This document shows positions 7,960 to 15,539 of a DNA stretch of 64,000 bases, piece after piece. Source of the DNA: Oscillospiraceae bacterium (GTDB lineage Bacteria; Bacillota; Clostridia; Oscillospirales; Oscillospiraceae); contig JAHHSG010000007.1 in NCBI GenBank assembly GCA_020025305.1, positions 31,963-95,962 of the forward strand, read 5' to 3'. The position numbers and the translations under genes are program-made. Position 1 is the stretch's first letter. Each line of letters begins with the position of its first letter. The notes under the pieces are model-generated. The model saw nothing but the letters and a program-made list of their open reading frames with translations. It made no database searches and was not told the origin of the DNA.

Positions 7960-8385
7960 TCAGCCTACAAGTGCCGCACCCAGTGCCCTGCACGCCTCCA
8001 CCGCCGCATTATCCGGAGCTTCCAAGCAGGTAACGCTTTCACACACCAGATTGGCACCAGCCTCGCCGCAGACATTTTCCCAGTTGCTCATCCATTCCCC
8101 GTTGCCCCAGCCGTAGGAGCCGAAAAGGGCGATGCGTTTGCCGCTGAGCGCAGAGACACACGTATCAAACATGGGCTGGAAATCATATTCTTCCAGCACC
8201 TCGTTGCCCATGGCGGGGCAGCCAAAGGCAATAGCATCAAAGTCCTTCACCTGTTCGCTGGAGAAGTCAGTACAAACCATCACGGAAACTTCCGCACCGG
8301 CAGACTTGACACCCTCTGCCACAGCGTTGGCCATGGCCTCCGTATTCCCCGTACCGCTCCAAAAAACGACAGCAATTTTACTCAT
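7960..8385 (-). CDS. Flavodoxin
   Basis: A short-chain flavodoxin, 141 aa, that carries FMN and moves electrons in place of ferredoxin under iron limitation (family knowledge). The FMN phosphate loop is SGTGNTEAMA at about residues 11-20, and the aromatic isoalloxazine-binding loop includes SYGWGNGEWM. The start at 8385 (MSKIAVVFW) follows an AAGGCGG ribosome site; the longer open frame upstream is not needed. It is the last gene of the DUF2325-DUF3793-flavodoxin operon, an association familiar from ferrous-iron uptake loci of clostridia, although no feoA or feoB is present here. Confidence 0.93.
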   Translation of the reverse strand: MSKIAVVFWSGTGNTEAMANAVAEGVKSAGAEVSVMVCTDFSSEQVKDFDAIAFGCPAMGNEVLEEYDFQPMFDTCVSALSGKRIALFGSYGWGNGEWMSNWENVCGEAGANLVCESVTCLEAPDNAAVEACRALGAALVG

Positions 8386-8423
8386 AAAACATTCCGCCTT
8401 TCTATTTGAAAATAAAATTTTTA

Positions 8424-8975
8424 TCAACAAGCTACCGTCAGCTGTTCGATACTTTTTCCTTTCTGCCATTGATGACAATACACATCCGTGCACTTTTTAT
8501 AGCGTGCAAACGTCTCCTGTGCCGCTTGCTCATCGCCGTATACTTTCCAGCACCCCACACACTTATAGCCGCAGGCTTTATGTTCAATGAATCCGCGGAC
8601 ATCCTCGGGAGGATAGCCCAAGAAGAGTCCGACCTCATGGGGAAAATCCTCACCACTGCGAAATCTGGTGCACAGGCGGCACACGCAGGGGCCTACCTCG
8701 CTCTCTCGATAGCCGCAGCCAGTCAGAATTTCAACAGCAGCCGTGTCCTGCAACATTACCGATAAGGAGTCAGGTCGATAAACATAGATCAGCGCCCTCC
8801 CGCCCTCGAAGCGCAGCGGCAGCACACATAGACCTTTGGGCACCATCATCCGATTAAGATGTCGGATCTCCTCACAGAGTTCTTCCGGCGATGGACAGTC
8901 ACACGGAAAAAGGCTTCCCGCCTTTATGCCCGCCAGCGTAGGAGAACAGTGCCGCACCAACAACTCATCTGACAT
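8424..8975 (-). CDS. DUF3793 family protein
   Basis: A 183-aa Cys-rich protein of the DUF3793 family, function unknown. Features seen: HCSPTLAGIKAGSLF at the N-terminus, CGYRESEVGPCVCRLCTRF in the middle and HKACGYKCVGCWKVY near the C-terminus, so there are at least eight cysteines in CxxC-like pairs that could bind metal or a cluster. The start at 8975 is set by AAGGGGG upstream. It lies 9-11 bases from the DUF2325 gene and 38 bases before flavodoxin, in one operon under the GTTAG palindromes. The family is usually met beside iron-uptake genes, so a role in iron handling is inferred. Confidence 0.88.
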   Translation of the reverse strand: MSDELLVRHCSPTLAGIKAGSLFPCDCPSPEELCEEIRHLNRMMVPKGLCVLPLRFEGGRALIYVYRPDSLSVMLQDTAAVEILTGCGYRESEVGPCVCRLCTRFRSGEDFPHEVGLFLGYPPEDVRGFIEHKACGYKCVGCWKVYGDEQAAQETFARYKKCTDVYCHQWQKGKSIEQLTVAC

Positions 8976-8986
8976 GAACAGCCCCC

Positions 8987-9265
8987 TTATCCCACGTGCT
9001 GCTCCAGCACATTGCGCAGTGCCGCCATGGAGCTGGTGTGACATCGTGCCACATTTACATTCTGCCCCTTCACACAGCTCAGCGCCTTGTGTACCATCTT
9101 ATGGGAAACTGTGCTGGTAAACAGCACCAGCAAGTCAGGAGTACCAATATCACGCATGGTACTGTTCATATGCATAATTACCTTGGCGGTGCAGTCATAC
9201 TCACGGCACAGATCTTTATAGCGCCGTTCCATCCGCTCATTCCCACCAACAATGACAACACTCAT
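8987..9265 (-). CDS. DUF2325 domain protein
   Basis: A 92-aa Rossmann-like protein of the DUF2325 family, function unknown. The N-terminal strand and loop MSVVIVGGNERMERRYKDL and the C-terminal VARCHTSSMAALRNVL are family features. ATG 9265 is preferred over an in-frame GTG at 9274 because the GGAGG ribosome site lies immediately before the GTG but eight bases before the ATG. It is the first gene of the flavodoxin operon and follows a 160-base leader that contains two GTTAG palindromes. Confidence 0.88.
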   Translation of the reverse strand: MSVVIVGGNERMERRYKDLCREYDCTAKVIMHMNSTMRDIGTPDLLVLFTSTVSHKMVHKALSCVKGQNVNVARCHTSSMAALRNVLEQHVG

Positions 9266-9281
9266 ATATCGCACCTCCGTA

Positions 9282-9297
9282 GTTAGTCCAAGCTAAC
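9282..9297. promoter_or_regulatory. GTTAG palindrome, copy 3 (next to the DUF2325 ribosome site)
   Basis: GTTAGTCCAAGCTAAC, 16 bp, ends just upstream of the ribosome binding site of the DUF2325 gene. It is the downstream member of the pair in this leader. Confidence 0.7.
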
Positions 9298-9413
9298 TCA
9301 TGATCAAAAATCTTCCGCCGCCTAGTAAGTATCTCTCAGCCGTTCTCATCAGCTCTCCTATGCAGCGGCGGTTTTATCAGCTTTTCACTAAAGGGAAAAT
9401 TCCCTTTTTATTG
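9298..9413 (-). other. Structured leader of the DUF2325-DUF3793-flavodoxin operon
   Basis: No gene is visible here. The stretch contains an inverted repeat CCGCCGC (9315-9321) / GCGGCGG (9365-9371) and a short hairpin AAAGGGAA / TTCCCTTT (9390-9407). It does not match a riboswitch class I recognise. Confidence 0.4.
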
Positions 9414-9429
9414 GTTAGCACCAGCTAAC
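9414..9429. promoter_or_regulatory. GTTAG palindrome, copy 4 (at the flavodoxin operon promoter start site)
   Basis: GTTAGCACCAGCTAAC, a perfect GTTAGC-N4-GCTAAC-type 16-mer, nine bases downstream of the -10 at 9438-9443. This position mirrors copy 2 at the ABC operon. Confidence 0.78.
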
Positions 9430-9437
9430 TTGCTGTA

Positions 9438-9467
9438 AGTTTACCATAGACCTCCTCCCATTGTCAA
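9438..9467 (-). promoter_or_regulatory. Promoter of the DUF2325-DUF3793-flavodoxin operon
   Basis: Minus strand: TTGACA (9462-9467), 18-bp spacer, TAAACT (9438-9443), followed by GTTAG palindrome copy 4. Confidence 0.6.
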
Positions 9468-9535
9468 TAGCGTTTTCAAAATTTTATTGACACCCTGTAT
9501 GTCCACTATCCTTTCCCAAAATGTTCATTTTCCTA

Positions 9536-9585
9536 TTGACAAATATATTCTACATGTGTAGAATTCATATATACTACAAATGTAG
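9536..9585 (+). promoter_or_regulatory. BlaI/MecI-type promoter and two operator dyads
   Basis: TTGACA (9536-9541), a 17-bp spacer and TAGAAT (9559-9564). Two perfect palindromes, CTACATGTGTAG (9550-9561) and CTACAAATGTAG (9574-9585), match the TACA-NN-TGTA core of BlaI/MecI operators. One overlaps the spacer and -10, the other the start site. This fits autorepression of the blaI-blaR1 pair. Confidence 0.88.
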
Positions 9586-9598
9586 AGGAGTGATCTAT

Positions 9599-9976
9599 AT
9601 GCGTACTTCCATCCGTAAACTGCCGGACGCCGAGCTGGAGGTCATGCAGGCGGTTTGGGCCTGCAAGTCCCCTGCATCTCGGGCAGCGATCGAAACAAAA
9701 CTCAACGAAACCCGCCCCATGGCCCTCACTACGCTGCTCACGCAGTTGACCCGACTGGCCGACAAGGGCTTTCTCTCCGTGCAGAAAGAGGGGCGCAGCA
9801 ACCTCTACACCCCTCTTATTACAGAGCAGGACTATCTGGCCGCACAGGGTCGGCGTTTTTTTCGCCAGCTGTGCGGCGGGAAGGTCTCCACCTTCGCAGC
9901 CGCCCTCTGTGACAGCGGCTTGACCAAGGAGGATCTGGCAGAACTGCGTGACCTGCTGGATAAGGAGGTGCTCTGA
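9599..9976 (+). CDS. BlaI/MecI/CopY family repressor
   Basis: A winged-helix repressor of 125 aa that dimerises through its C-terminal helices and is inactivated by cleavage when the partner BlaR1-type protease is activated. Visible features are the family N-terminus LPDAELEVMQAVW, recognition region RPMALTTLLTQLTRLADKGF and wing VQKEGRSNLYTPLI, then the C-terminal dimerisation part. The start at 9599 follows GAGGAG, and an upstream ATG at 9521 lies within the promoter. Its stop codon overlaps the start of the BlaR1 gene (TGATG), so the two are translated together. Two TACA-NN-TGTA operators overlap its own promoter. Confidence 0.92.
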   Translation: MRTSIRKLPDAELEVMQAVWACKSPASRAAIETKLNETRPMALTTLLTQLTRLADKGFLSVQKEGRSNLYTPLITEQDYLAAQGRRFFRQLCGGKVSTFAAALCDSGLTKEDLAELRDLLDKEVL

Positions 9977-11847
9977 TGGAGGCTTTCCGTTTGTTTGCTT
10001 GTGTGCTTTTTTCCGCTATGGTGGGCTGGGCCGTTCATAACGCGGACATGGCTACCCGTGAAAACCTGGATGAACACGACCGTCGCCCGCGATATAATAA
10101 TCTGATGCTCAACGCTTTACCCCTCCCCGCCACCATCATTGTTCTTTTGTTGGCAGCGCTTCTCTTCGTTCATCAAGTGGATGTCCTCCCCTTCTCTCTT
10201 GCGAACATCGTGGGTATTTTCTTCCAGATGACACTATACTATATAGTGTTGCTCCTGCTTTTGCCGCTGCTGCGAAAAAAGCTCTCGGCCTCTGCCTGTG
10301 CCACGCTGTGGATGGCCCCCAATTTTCTCTATCTGGCCTTTTATGTCTTCATGGAGCAAACGGCACCCCGCTGGGTAATTTTTATCCCCCCCACGGTGTT
10401 CCGCATCTGCCTCATCGTCTGGCTGGCCGGCGTTGCGGCCATCCTGCTGTGGAAGATCACGGCCCACCTGCTCTATCGCCGGGAACTTCTCAAGGACGCC
10501 GTTCCGGTGACCGATCCGGAGATTTTAGCCCTGTGGCAGTCGGAACTGAAATACGCCAACCTAAAAAAAGCAAAGTATCCCATCTACCGCTCCCCCGCCG
10601 CCAAAACGCCCCTGTCCATCGGCCTTTTTAAGCGGAGCATCTGCGTCATCCTGCCCCAGCGCAGCTATACAATAGACGAACTCTCTCTGATCCTGCGCCA
10701 TGAACTCATCCATATCAGCCGTCGAGACGGCTCGAACAAATTCTTCCTGCTTATCTGCACCGCCCTGTGCTGGTTCAGCCCCTTCAGCTGGCTGGCCATG
10801 CACCGCAGTGCCGACGACATGGAGTTGAGCTGCGACGAGCTGGCTTTGCTGGACAGCAATGAGCAGCAGCGGAAGAAGTACGCAAGCCTCCTCTTGGAAA
10901 CCGCCGGAGACGGCCGGGGCTTCAGCACCTGTCTTTCCGCCTCCGCCCAAGCCCTGCGGTATCGTATGCGCTGTGTCCTCCATCCCGGCAAAGTTTCTTC
11001 CGGCGCTTTCGCTATGGCGCTGGCCGTCTTTCTCCTGCTGTCGTCCTTTGGCAGCGTCGCCTTTGCCTTTGAATCCTATAGCGGCCAGACCGTTCTCTTC
11101 CCCGAGGGGCAGCGAAGCGAATACCGTGTGGACAATGTCCGTGACACACAGGGCAACTACTTCACCATTCAGGACGAAGAAGCATTGTGGGACTATCTCA
11201 CCTCCATGACCTACACCTGTGTTCGCGGTCACTACACCTTTGAAGAAACAAACACGGAACCGCAGATTCATTACTACTCTGACTCTTCTCGGCACAGCTT
11301 TTCCGTGTCGTTCACCGAGAAAGCGGTCAAAGTGACCCCTAACACCGGCAATCGTCATGTCGCAGGCCCGTATATCTCCACGCAGGCACCTGACATGGAG
11401 AAAATCCATGCCCTGCTGCTGCCAACGGACGCCCCCGATCCTTTCCCTCCGGAACTCCTCCTGCACTTCGATGAACGCTCCACTCCCTCCGACACACGCG
11501 CCAGTCAGTGGCTCTCCTATGTGGAGCCACAGGAAGAACTACCCGCCGACGAAGTATGGGGCGGCCCCGAGCCGATTTGCCGCATACAGGCACCGGAGGG
11601 CTCCTCCGTGAGACTGGAATTCATCACCAGTCCCCGCTCCTATACTGTCGTGATCTGCGATGGTGACGGGCTCCGCATCGAGGAACTGGACAGTTCTGCC
11701 CTTACGGATAATGTCCTTCCCTTGCATCCTGCCACGGCCACCTATACGATCTACGCCGATTTCGATAAGCTCCCTCGTGCTTATTACCCCGAGGGCTCCA
11801 TCGCCCACATGGTCTACCAGTTTACGGTACAAGCCCCTCCCGCCTGA
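9976..11847 (+). CDS. BlaR1-like M56 membrane metallopeptidase with unrecognised C-terminal sensor domain
   Basis: A signal-transducing membrane protease (peptidase family M56), 623 aa. About four transmembrane segments lie before and around the protease domain (residues 1-20, 46-66, 75-98, 134-160). The zinc site HELIH is at residues 242-246 with a downstream Glu in DDMELSCDELALLD, and another membrane segment falls near residue 340 (AMALAVFLLLSSFGSVAFAF). The remaining roughly 270 extracellular residues contain no SxxK/KTG penicillin-binding motifs, unlike true BlaR1, so the signal is probably not a beta-lactam bound in the usual way. No beta-lactamase or mecA-like gene is adjacent. It presumably cleaves the BlaI-family repressor encoded just upstream. 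Confidence 0.9.
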   Translation: MEAFRLFACVLFSAMVGWAVHNADMATRENLDEHDRRPRYNNLMLNALPLPATIIVLLLAALLFVHQVDVLPFSLANIVGIFFQMTLYYIVLLLLLPLLRKKLSASACATLWMAPNFLYLAFYVFMEQTAPRWVIFIPPTVFRICLIVWLAGVAAILLWKITAHLLYRRELLKDAVPVTDPEILALWQSELKYANLKKAKYPIYRSPAAKTPLSIGLFKRSICVILPQRSYTIDELSLILRHELIHISRRDGSNKFFLLICTALCWFSPFSWLAMHRSADDMELSCDELALLDSNEQQRKKYASLLLETAGDGRGFSTCLSASAQALRYRMRCVLHPGKVSSGAFAMALAVFLLLSSFGSVAFAFESYSGQTVLFPEGQRSEYRVDNVRDTQGNYFTIQDEEALWDYLTSMTYTCVRGHYTFEETNTEPQIHYYSDSSRHSFSVSFTEKAVKVTPNTGNRHVAGPYISTQAPDMEKIHALLLPTDAPDPFPPELLLHFDERSTPSDTRASQWLSYVEPQEELPADEVWGGPEPICRIQAPEGSSVRLEFITSPRSYTVVICDGDGLRIEELDSSALTDNVLPLHPATATYTIYADFDKLPRAYYPEGSIAHMVYQFTVQAPPA

Positions 11848-11852
11848 TCCCC

Positions 11853-11890
11853 AGCCCGCCGCCCTCCACCGAGAGAGCGGCGGGCTTTTT
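11853..11890 (+). terminator. Intrinsic terminator after the blaI-blaR1 pair
   Basis: Hairpin AGCCCGCCGC / GCGGCGGGCT followed by TTTT, six bases after the BlaR1 stop codon. Confidence 0.9.
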
Positions 11891-11936
11891 CTGTTCCTCA
11901 CCCATATGCCAAGTTCCTCTGACAATTTTTTAATTT

Positions 11937-11992
11937 ACCTATTGACTTAGTAGGTAGATAGAGGTATAATTCAACCAACCTAACAAGTAGGT
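11937..11992 (+). promoter_or_regulatory. Promoter of nifS-iscU-rrf2 with two ACCTA/TAGGT dyads
   Basis: TTGACT (11942-11947), 17 bp, TATAAT (11965-11970). The dyad ACCTA-N9-TAGGT (11937-11955) overlaps the -35 and ACCTA-N5-TAGGT (11978-11992) follows the -10. They are candidate operators for the Rrf2/IscR-type regulator encoded at the end of the operon. This is an inference from position. Confidence 0.72.
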
Positions 11993-12061
11993 AATAAGTT
12001 TCACCCCCCCTCTCCCGCACTCCTTGCCGGGAAAGGATCTTCATACGAAAGGACGATGATC

Positions 12062-13249
12062 ATGCAGATTTACGCTGATAACGCCGCCACTACAAAGATG
12101 AGTGCGACAGCTGTCCATGCCATGCTCCCCTACCTGGCAGAAATCTATGGCAACCCCTCCAGCCTCCACTCCGTAGGCCAGCAGGCCAACGAGGCGCTGT
12201 GCGATGCCCGCGCAAGAATTGCCGCGCTGCTAGGCTGTAACGCCAGAGAAATCACCTTCACCTCCGGCGGCAGCGAAGCCGACAACCAGGCCATTATTTC
12301 CGCCGCCATCCGAGGCGCTGCTAAAGGGAAAAAACACATCATTTCCACGGCTTTTGAGCACCATGCCGTGCTCCACACGCTGCAAAAGCTCCAGAAGCAG
12401 GGTTTCGAGGTGGAGCTGCTGGATGTTCATGAAAATGGTCTTGTGACACCTGAGCAGGTGCGAGATGCCATCCGTGAGGACACATGTCTTGTGACAATCA
12501 TGTACGCCAACAATGAAATTGGCACTGTGCAGCCCATCCCCGAGATCGGCGCTGTCTGCCGCGAGAAGGGCGTTCTCTTCCATACCGATGCCGTACAGGC
12601 CGCAGGTCATCTTCACATTGATGTGAAGGCACAGAACATTGATATGCTCTCCCTCTCCGCCCATAAGTTCCACGGCCCCAAGGGGATCGGCGTTTTGTAC
12701 GCCCGCCGTGGTGTGTGGTTGGAAAATCTCATTGAGGGCGGCGCACAGGAGCACGGTAAGCGAGCCGGCACAGAAAATCTCCCTGCGATCATGGGCATGA
12801 CCGCCGCATTGGAGGATGCCTGTGCCAATATGGAGCGCAACAATGCCAAGCTGATTCCCCTGCGGGATCGTCTCATGGACGGTCTTTCTCAAATTCCGCA
12901 TTCCATTCTCAACGGCGACCGGACTTCCCGGCTTCCCGGCAACGTACACTTCTGCTTTGAGGCCATCGAGGGCGAGTCCCTCCTGCTTTTGCTGGACGAC
13001 AAGGGCGTACAGGCTTCCTCCGGTTCTGCCTGCACCTCCGGCTCTCTGGACCCCAGCCACGTCCTGCTGGCCATCGGCCGACCCCACGAGATTGCCCACG
13101 GCTCTTTGCGTCTGTCCCTCTCTGCGGAGACGACGGTGGAGGAAGTGGACTATATGATTGAGGCCGTCACCGATGTGGTGGCATACCTGCGCAGCATCTC
13201 CCCGGTCTGGCGTGATTTGCAGACAGGTAAGCAGACATTTGCAATTTGA
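12062..13249 (+). CDS. nifS: Cysteine desulfurase, NifS/IscS type
   Basis: A PLP enzyme that takes sulphur from L-cysteine for iron-sulphur cluster assembly. The N-terminus YADNAATTKMS, the aldimine Lys in SAHKFHGPKG, the PLP-contacting HTDAVQAAGH and the persulfide Cys in SSGSACTSGSLDPSHVL are all present. 395 aa is normal. ATG 12062 is preferred (AAAGGA eight bases upstream) over ATG 12056, which would sit too close to the same site. It is first in an operon with the scaffold iscU and an Rrf2 regulator. The promoter carries paired dyads that may bind that regulator. Confidence 0.95.
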   Translation: MQIYADNAATTKMSATAVHAMLPYLAEIYGNPSSLHSVGQQANEALCDARARIAALLGCNAREITFTSGGSEADNQAIISAAIRGAAKGKKHIISTAFEHHAVLHTLQKLQKQGFEVELLDVHENGLVTPEQVRDAIREDTCLVTIMYANNEIGTVQPIPEIGAVCREKGVLFHTDAVQAAGHLHIDVKAQNIDMLSLSAHKFHGPKGIGVLYARRGVWLENLIEGGAQEHGKRAGTENLPAIMGMTAALEDACANMERNNAKLIPLRDRLMDGLSQIPHSILNGDRTSRLPGNVHFCFEAIEGESLLLLLDDKGVQASSGSACTSGSLDPSHVLLAIGRPHEIAHGSLRLSLSAETTVEEVDYMIEAVTDVVAYLRSISPVWRDLQTGKQTFAI

Positions 13250-13270
13250 TGATAAGTGAGGTAAAATAAT

Positions 13271-13705
13271 ATGGCTCTTTATAGTGATAAGGTGATGGAT
13301 CATTTCCGCAATCCCCGCAATGTGGGTGTAATGGAAAATGCTGACGGCGTAGGTGAGGTCGGCAACGCCAAGTGCGGTGATATTATGAAGATCTATCTCA
13401 AGATTGAAAATGACATCATCGTGGATGCCAAGTTCGAGACCTTTGGCTGCGGCAGCGCCATTGCTTCCAGCTCTATGGCCACCGAGCTCATCAAAGGGCA
13501 TCCTGTATCTGATGCTCTGGCGCTTACCAATAAAGCGGTGGTAGAGGCGCTGGACGGGCTGCCCGCCCACAAGATTCACTGCTCCGTTTTGGCCGAGGAG
13601 GCCATTAAGCGGGCATTGCAGGACTATTACGAGAGAAACGGCATTGCCTATGACCGCAGCCAGTTCCCTGACTGCGAAAACTGTGCCCACTGTCGCGACC
13701 ATTAA
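13271..13705 (+). CDS. iscU: Iron-sulphur cluster scaffold protein NifU/IscU
   Basis: The scaffold on which [2Fe-2S] clusters form before transfer to client proteins. Three conserved Cys are visible: AKCGD, FGCGSAIASSS and IHCSVLAEEA, with the usual Asp after the first. The N-terminus YSDKVMDHFRNPRNVGVM is typical of the NifU N-terminal-domain family in clostridia. 144 aa, including an extra CENCAHCRDH tail with three more Cys at the C-terminus, an ending common in this group. It lies 21 bases after nifS and 43 before the Rrf2 gene. Confidence 0.95.
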   Translation: MALYSDKVMDHFRNPRNVGVMENADGVGEVGNAKCGDIMKIYLKIENDIIVDAKFETFGCGSAIASSSMATELIKGHPVSDALALTNKAVVEALDGLPAHKIHCSVLAEEAIKRALQDYYERNGIAYDRSQFPDCENCAHCRDH

Positions 13706-13748
13706 ACCGGGCAGGGGCGAAACTCTTTGAAATTCGAGGTGATTTTGG

Positions 13749-14159
13749 ATGATGATTTCTTCCCGTGGACGCTATGCGCTGCGCGTTATGATTGATTTGG
13801 CAGAGCACCGCGACGAAGGACTCATTCCCATGAAGGATGTAGCCCAGCGGCAGGACCTGTCGCTGAAATATCTGGAGCGCATCCTCCCTGTACTCAGCAA
13901 AAATCACTACATAGAAGGCACCCACGGCAAGGGCGGCGGCTACCGGCTGACCCGCGCCCCGGAGGAGTATCGAGTGAGTGACATTCTGCGTCTGACAGAG
14001 GGCGATTTGGCCCCTGTAGCCTGCCTCTCCTGCGACGCAGAGAAGTGCCAGCGGGAGGACTCCTGCCGCACTCACCCTTTGTGGACGGGTCTGTACGATG
14101 TCATCACCAATTATCTCGACCATGTGACCATCGCGGACTTGATGGAGAAAAACACATAA
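13749..14159 (+). CDS. Rrf2 family (IscR-like) transcriptional regulator
   Basis: A 136-aa winged-helix regulator that probably senses iron-sulphur status and controls its own operon. The DNA-binding part includes SSRGRYALRVMIDLA and LSLKYLERILPVL, with wing GKGGGYRLTR. The cysteine cluster CLSCDAEKCQREDSC, at about residues 92-106, resembles the cluster-binding loop of IscR, although the spacing differs (C-x2-C-x4-C-x5-C). Start at 13749 or one codon later (ATGATG). It ends the nifS-iscU operon and is followed by a strong terminator. Confidence 0.9.
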   Translation: MMISSRGRYALRVMIDLAEHRDEGLIPMKDVAQRQDLSLKYLERILPVLSKNHYIEGTHGKGGGYRLTRAPEEYRVSDILRLTEGDLAPVACLSCDAEKCQREDSCRTHPLWTGLYDVITNYLDHVTIADLMEKNT

Positions 14160-14166
14160 CCGCAAC

Positions 14167-14207
14167 AAAAAGCTGCGTACCCTTGAAAGTGGGTACGCAG
14201 CTTTTTT
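14167..14207. terminator. Bidirectional intrinsic terminator between rrf2 and cobC
   Basis: AAAAGCTGCGTACCC / GGGTACGCAGCTTTTTT, a 15-bp perfect stem between convergent genes. The last bases overlap the cobC stop codon. Confidence 0.92.
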
Positions 14208-14778
14208 ATGTAATACTTTTCTCCAGCGTAAGGACACCATTTTCATACCCACAGGCCACGCAAGACCCGTTAGGCACATGGTAATCGTAGAAGTCGCGAT
14301 GTGGGCAGGCATATGCCTCCAACACCGACATAATCACTCCGCCATGTACCACGAAGGCCACGCAGCAGCCTTCCGGCAGCTTTTGCATACACTCCTGAAA
14401 CGTCTCACAGCAGCGGCGCTTAAAGTCCGCTACCTGTTCTCCGCCGGGGATCGCCCCCTGGCACATCGTGTCCAGCCACCGCTGATAGTCCGCATTGCCG
14501 CTCAATTCCGTGGCCGTCCGGCCCTCGAACACCCCGAAGTCCGTCTCCCGCAGTCCCTCTTCCACCCGGGCCGTCAGGTGGGGAAACAGCAGCTGCGCCG
14601 TCTGCCGCGTGCGCCGCATGGGACTTATAAACAAATAGTCGGCGGTAAGCTCTTCCTCCCGCAGCTGCCGGACCTGCTCAACACCCAAAGGGCACAAGGG
14701 CTCATCGGTGCGGCCGATGTACCGCCGCTCCAGATTGCCCGCCGTGGCCCCGTGCCGGACAAATAGCACCCGGATCAC
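14206..14778 (-). CDS. cobC: Alpha-ribazole phosphatase / histidine phosphatase family protein (CobC)
   Basis: Removes the 5'-phosphate from alpha-ribazole phosphate (or adenosylcobalamin 5'-phosphate) late in cobalamin synthesis. The phosphohistidine loop VRHGATAGNLERRYIG at the N-terminus, SPMRRTRQTAQLL and the second catalytic VVHGGVI mark the histidine phosphatase (phosphoglycerate mutase-like) superfamily. The name rests on its place directly after cobS. A GTG at 14778 forms a GTGA overlap with the cobS stop and is preferred; an ATG at 14814 would overlap by 40 bases. It is the last gene of the cobT-cobU-cobS-cobC operon. Confidence 0.85.
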   Translation of the reverse strand: MIRVLFVRHGATAGNLERRYIGRTDEPLCPLGVEQVRQLREEELTADYLFISPMRRTRQTAQLLFPHLTARVEEGLRETDFGVFEGRTATELSGNADYQRWLDTMCQGAIPGGEQVADFKRRCCETFQECMQKLPEGCCVAFVVHGGVIMSVLEAYACPHRDFYDYHVPNGSCVACGYENGVLTLEKSIT

Positions 14779-15539
14779 AGCACCAGTCCCCCGATCCATG
14801 CGCCGGCCAGGCACAAAAGCTCACACATCTGCAGGAAAAATCCTGCGGTGTCCCCGGTGACACCTCCGAATTGTCGTAATACCAGCCGCCGATAAATCGC
14901 TGTCCAGATGGCAGCTGCCGCTAGCATAAACCACGAAAGGCGCACTGCCAGAACCACCATCACGCCGCAAGTCACCACCAACAGCACCGCCAGTACCACC
15001 GTTGAGCGGTTTTTCTGCACATTCTGGGTGAAAGCCCGCAGCATCCCACTCTTCCGCGCACTGGGCAGGCGGACGGCACAGAGCGCAGAAAGGATGCGTG
15101 AGAGCACAAAAACAAGGCACAGCACCGGCACGATGCCCATGCGGTACACTTCTGAGAGCAGTGCCACATCCAAAAGGAGATAAATGCCGCAGTAGATGAC
15201 AGCAAAGGCACCACAGTTGGGATCTTTCAAAATCTCCAGTTTTCTCTCCCGTGTCTGGTGAGAGGACAGTGCATCCACCGTGTCCATATAGCCGTCCATG
15301 TGGATGCCGCCGGTGATCAGCAGCGGCACGCAGGCCCCCACCGCCGAGAAAAGCAGCGACGAGGCTTTCAGATACACGCACAGCGCATACCATGCCAGCA
15401 GTCCGGCACCGCACAGTATACCTACCGCCGGAAAAAAGCAGAGGGTATATTTGGTATTCCGTTCATTCCACTCAAATTGAGGGACAGGCAGGATGCTGTA
15501 GGTGGAGATTGCCACCAACAGCGGCTCAAAAAATTTCAC
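14775..15539 (-). CDS. cobS: Adenosylcobinamide-GDP ribazoletransferase (cobalamin synthase, CobS)
   Basis: A membrane enzyme joining adenosylcobinamide-GDP and alpha-ribazole to give adenosylcobalamin. Multiple hydrophobic segments cover most of the 254 aa. The conserved acidic motif region GGIHMDGYMDTVDALSSH (residues about 77-94) binds Mg in this family. Start is GTG 15539 after AAAGGAG; it overlaps cobU by 14 bases and cobC by 4. Confidence 0.93.
   Translation of the reverse strand: MKFFEPLLVAISTYSILPVPQFEWNERNTKYTLCFFPAVGILCGAGLLAWYALCVYLKASSLLFSAVGACVPLLITGGIHMDGYMDTVDALSSHQTRERKLEILKDPNCGAFAVIYCGIYLLLDVALLSEVYRMGIVPVLCLVFVLSRILSALCAVRLPSARKSGMLRAFTQNVQKNRSTVVLAVLLVVTCGVMVVLAVRLSWFMLAAAAIWTAIYRRLVLRQFGGVTGDTAGFFLQMCELLCLAGAWIGGLVL

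Noticed and set aside
7960..9265. Ferrous iron transporter genes (feoA/feoB) with the flavodoxin cluster
   Set aside because: None is encoded here; only the accessory genes that often accompany them are present, so iron uptake is not claimed.
12230..13702. Long open frame antisense to nifS and iscU
   Set aside because: Shadow of two certain genes; no motif or ribosome site.
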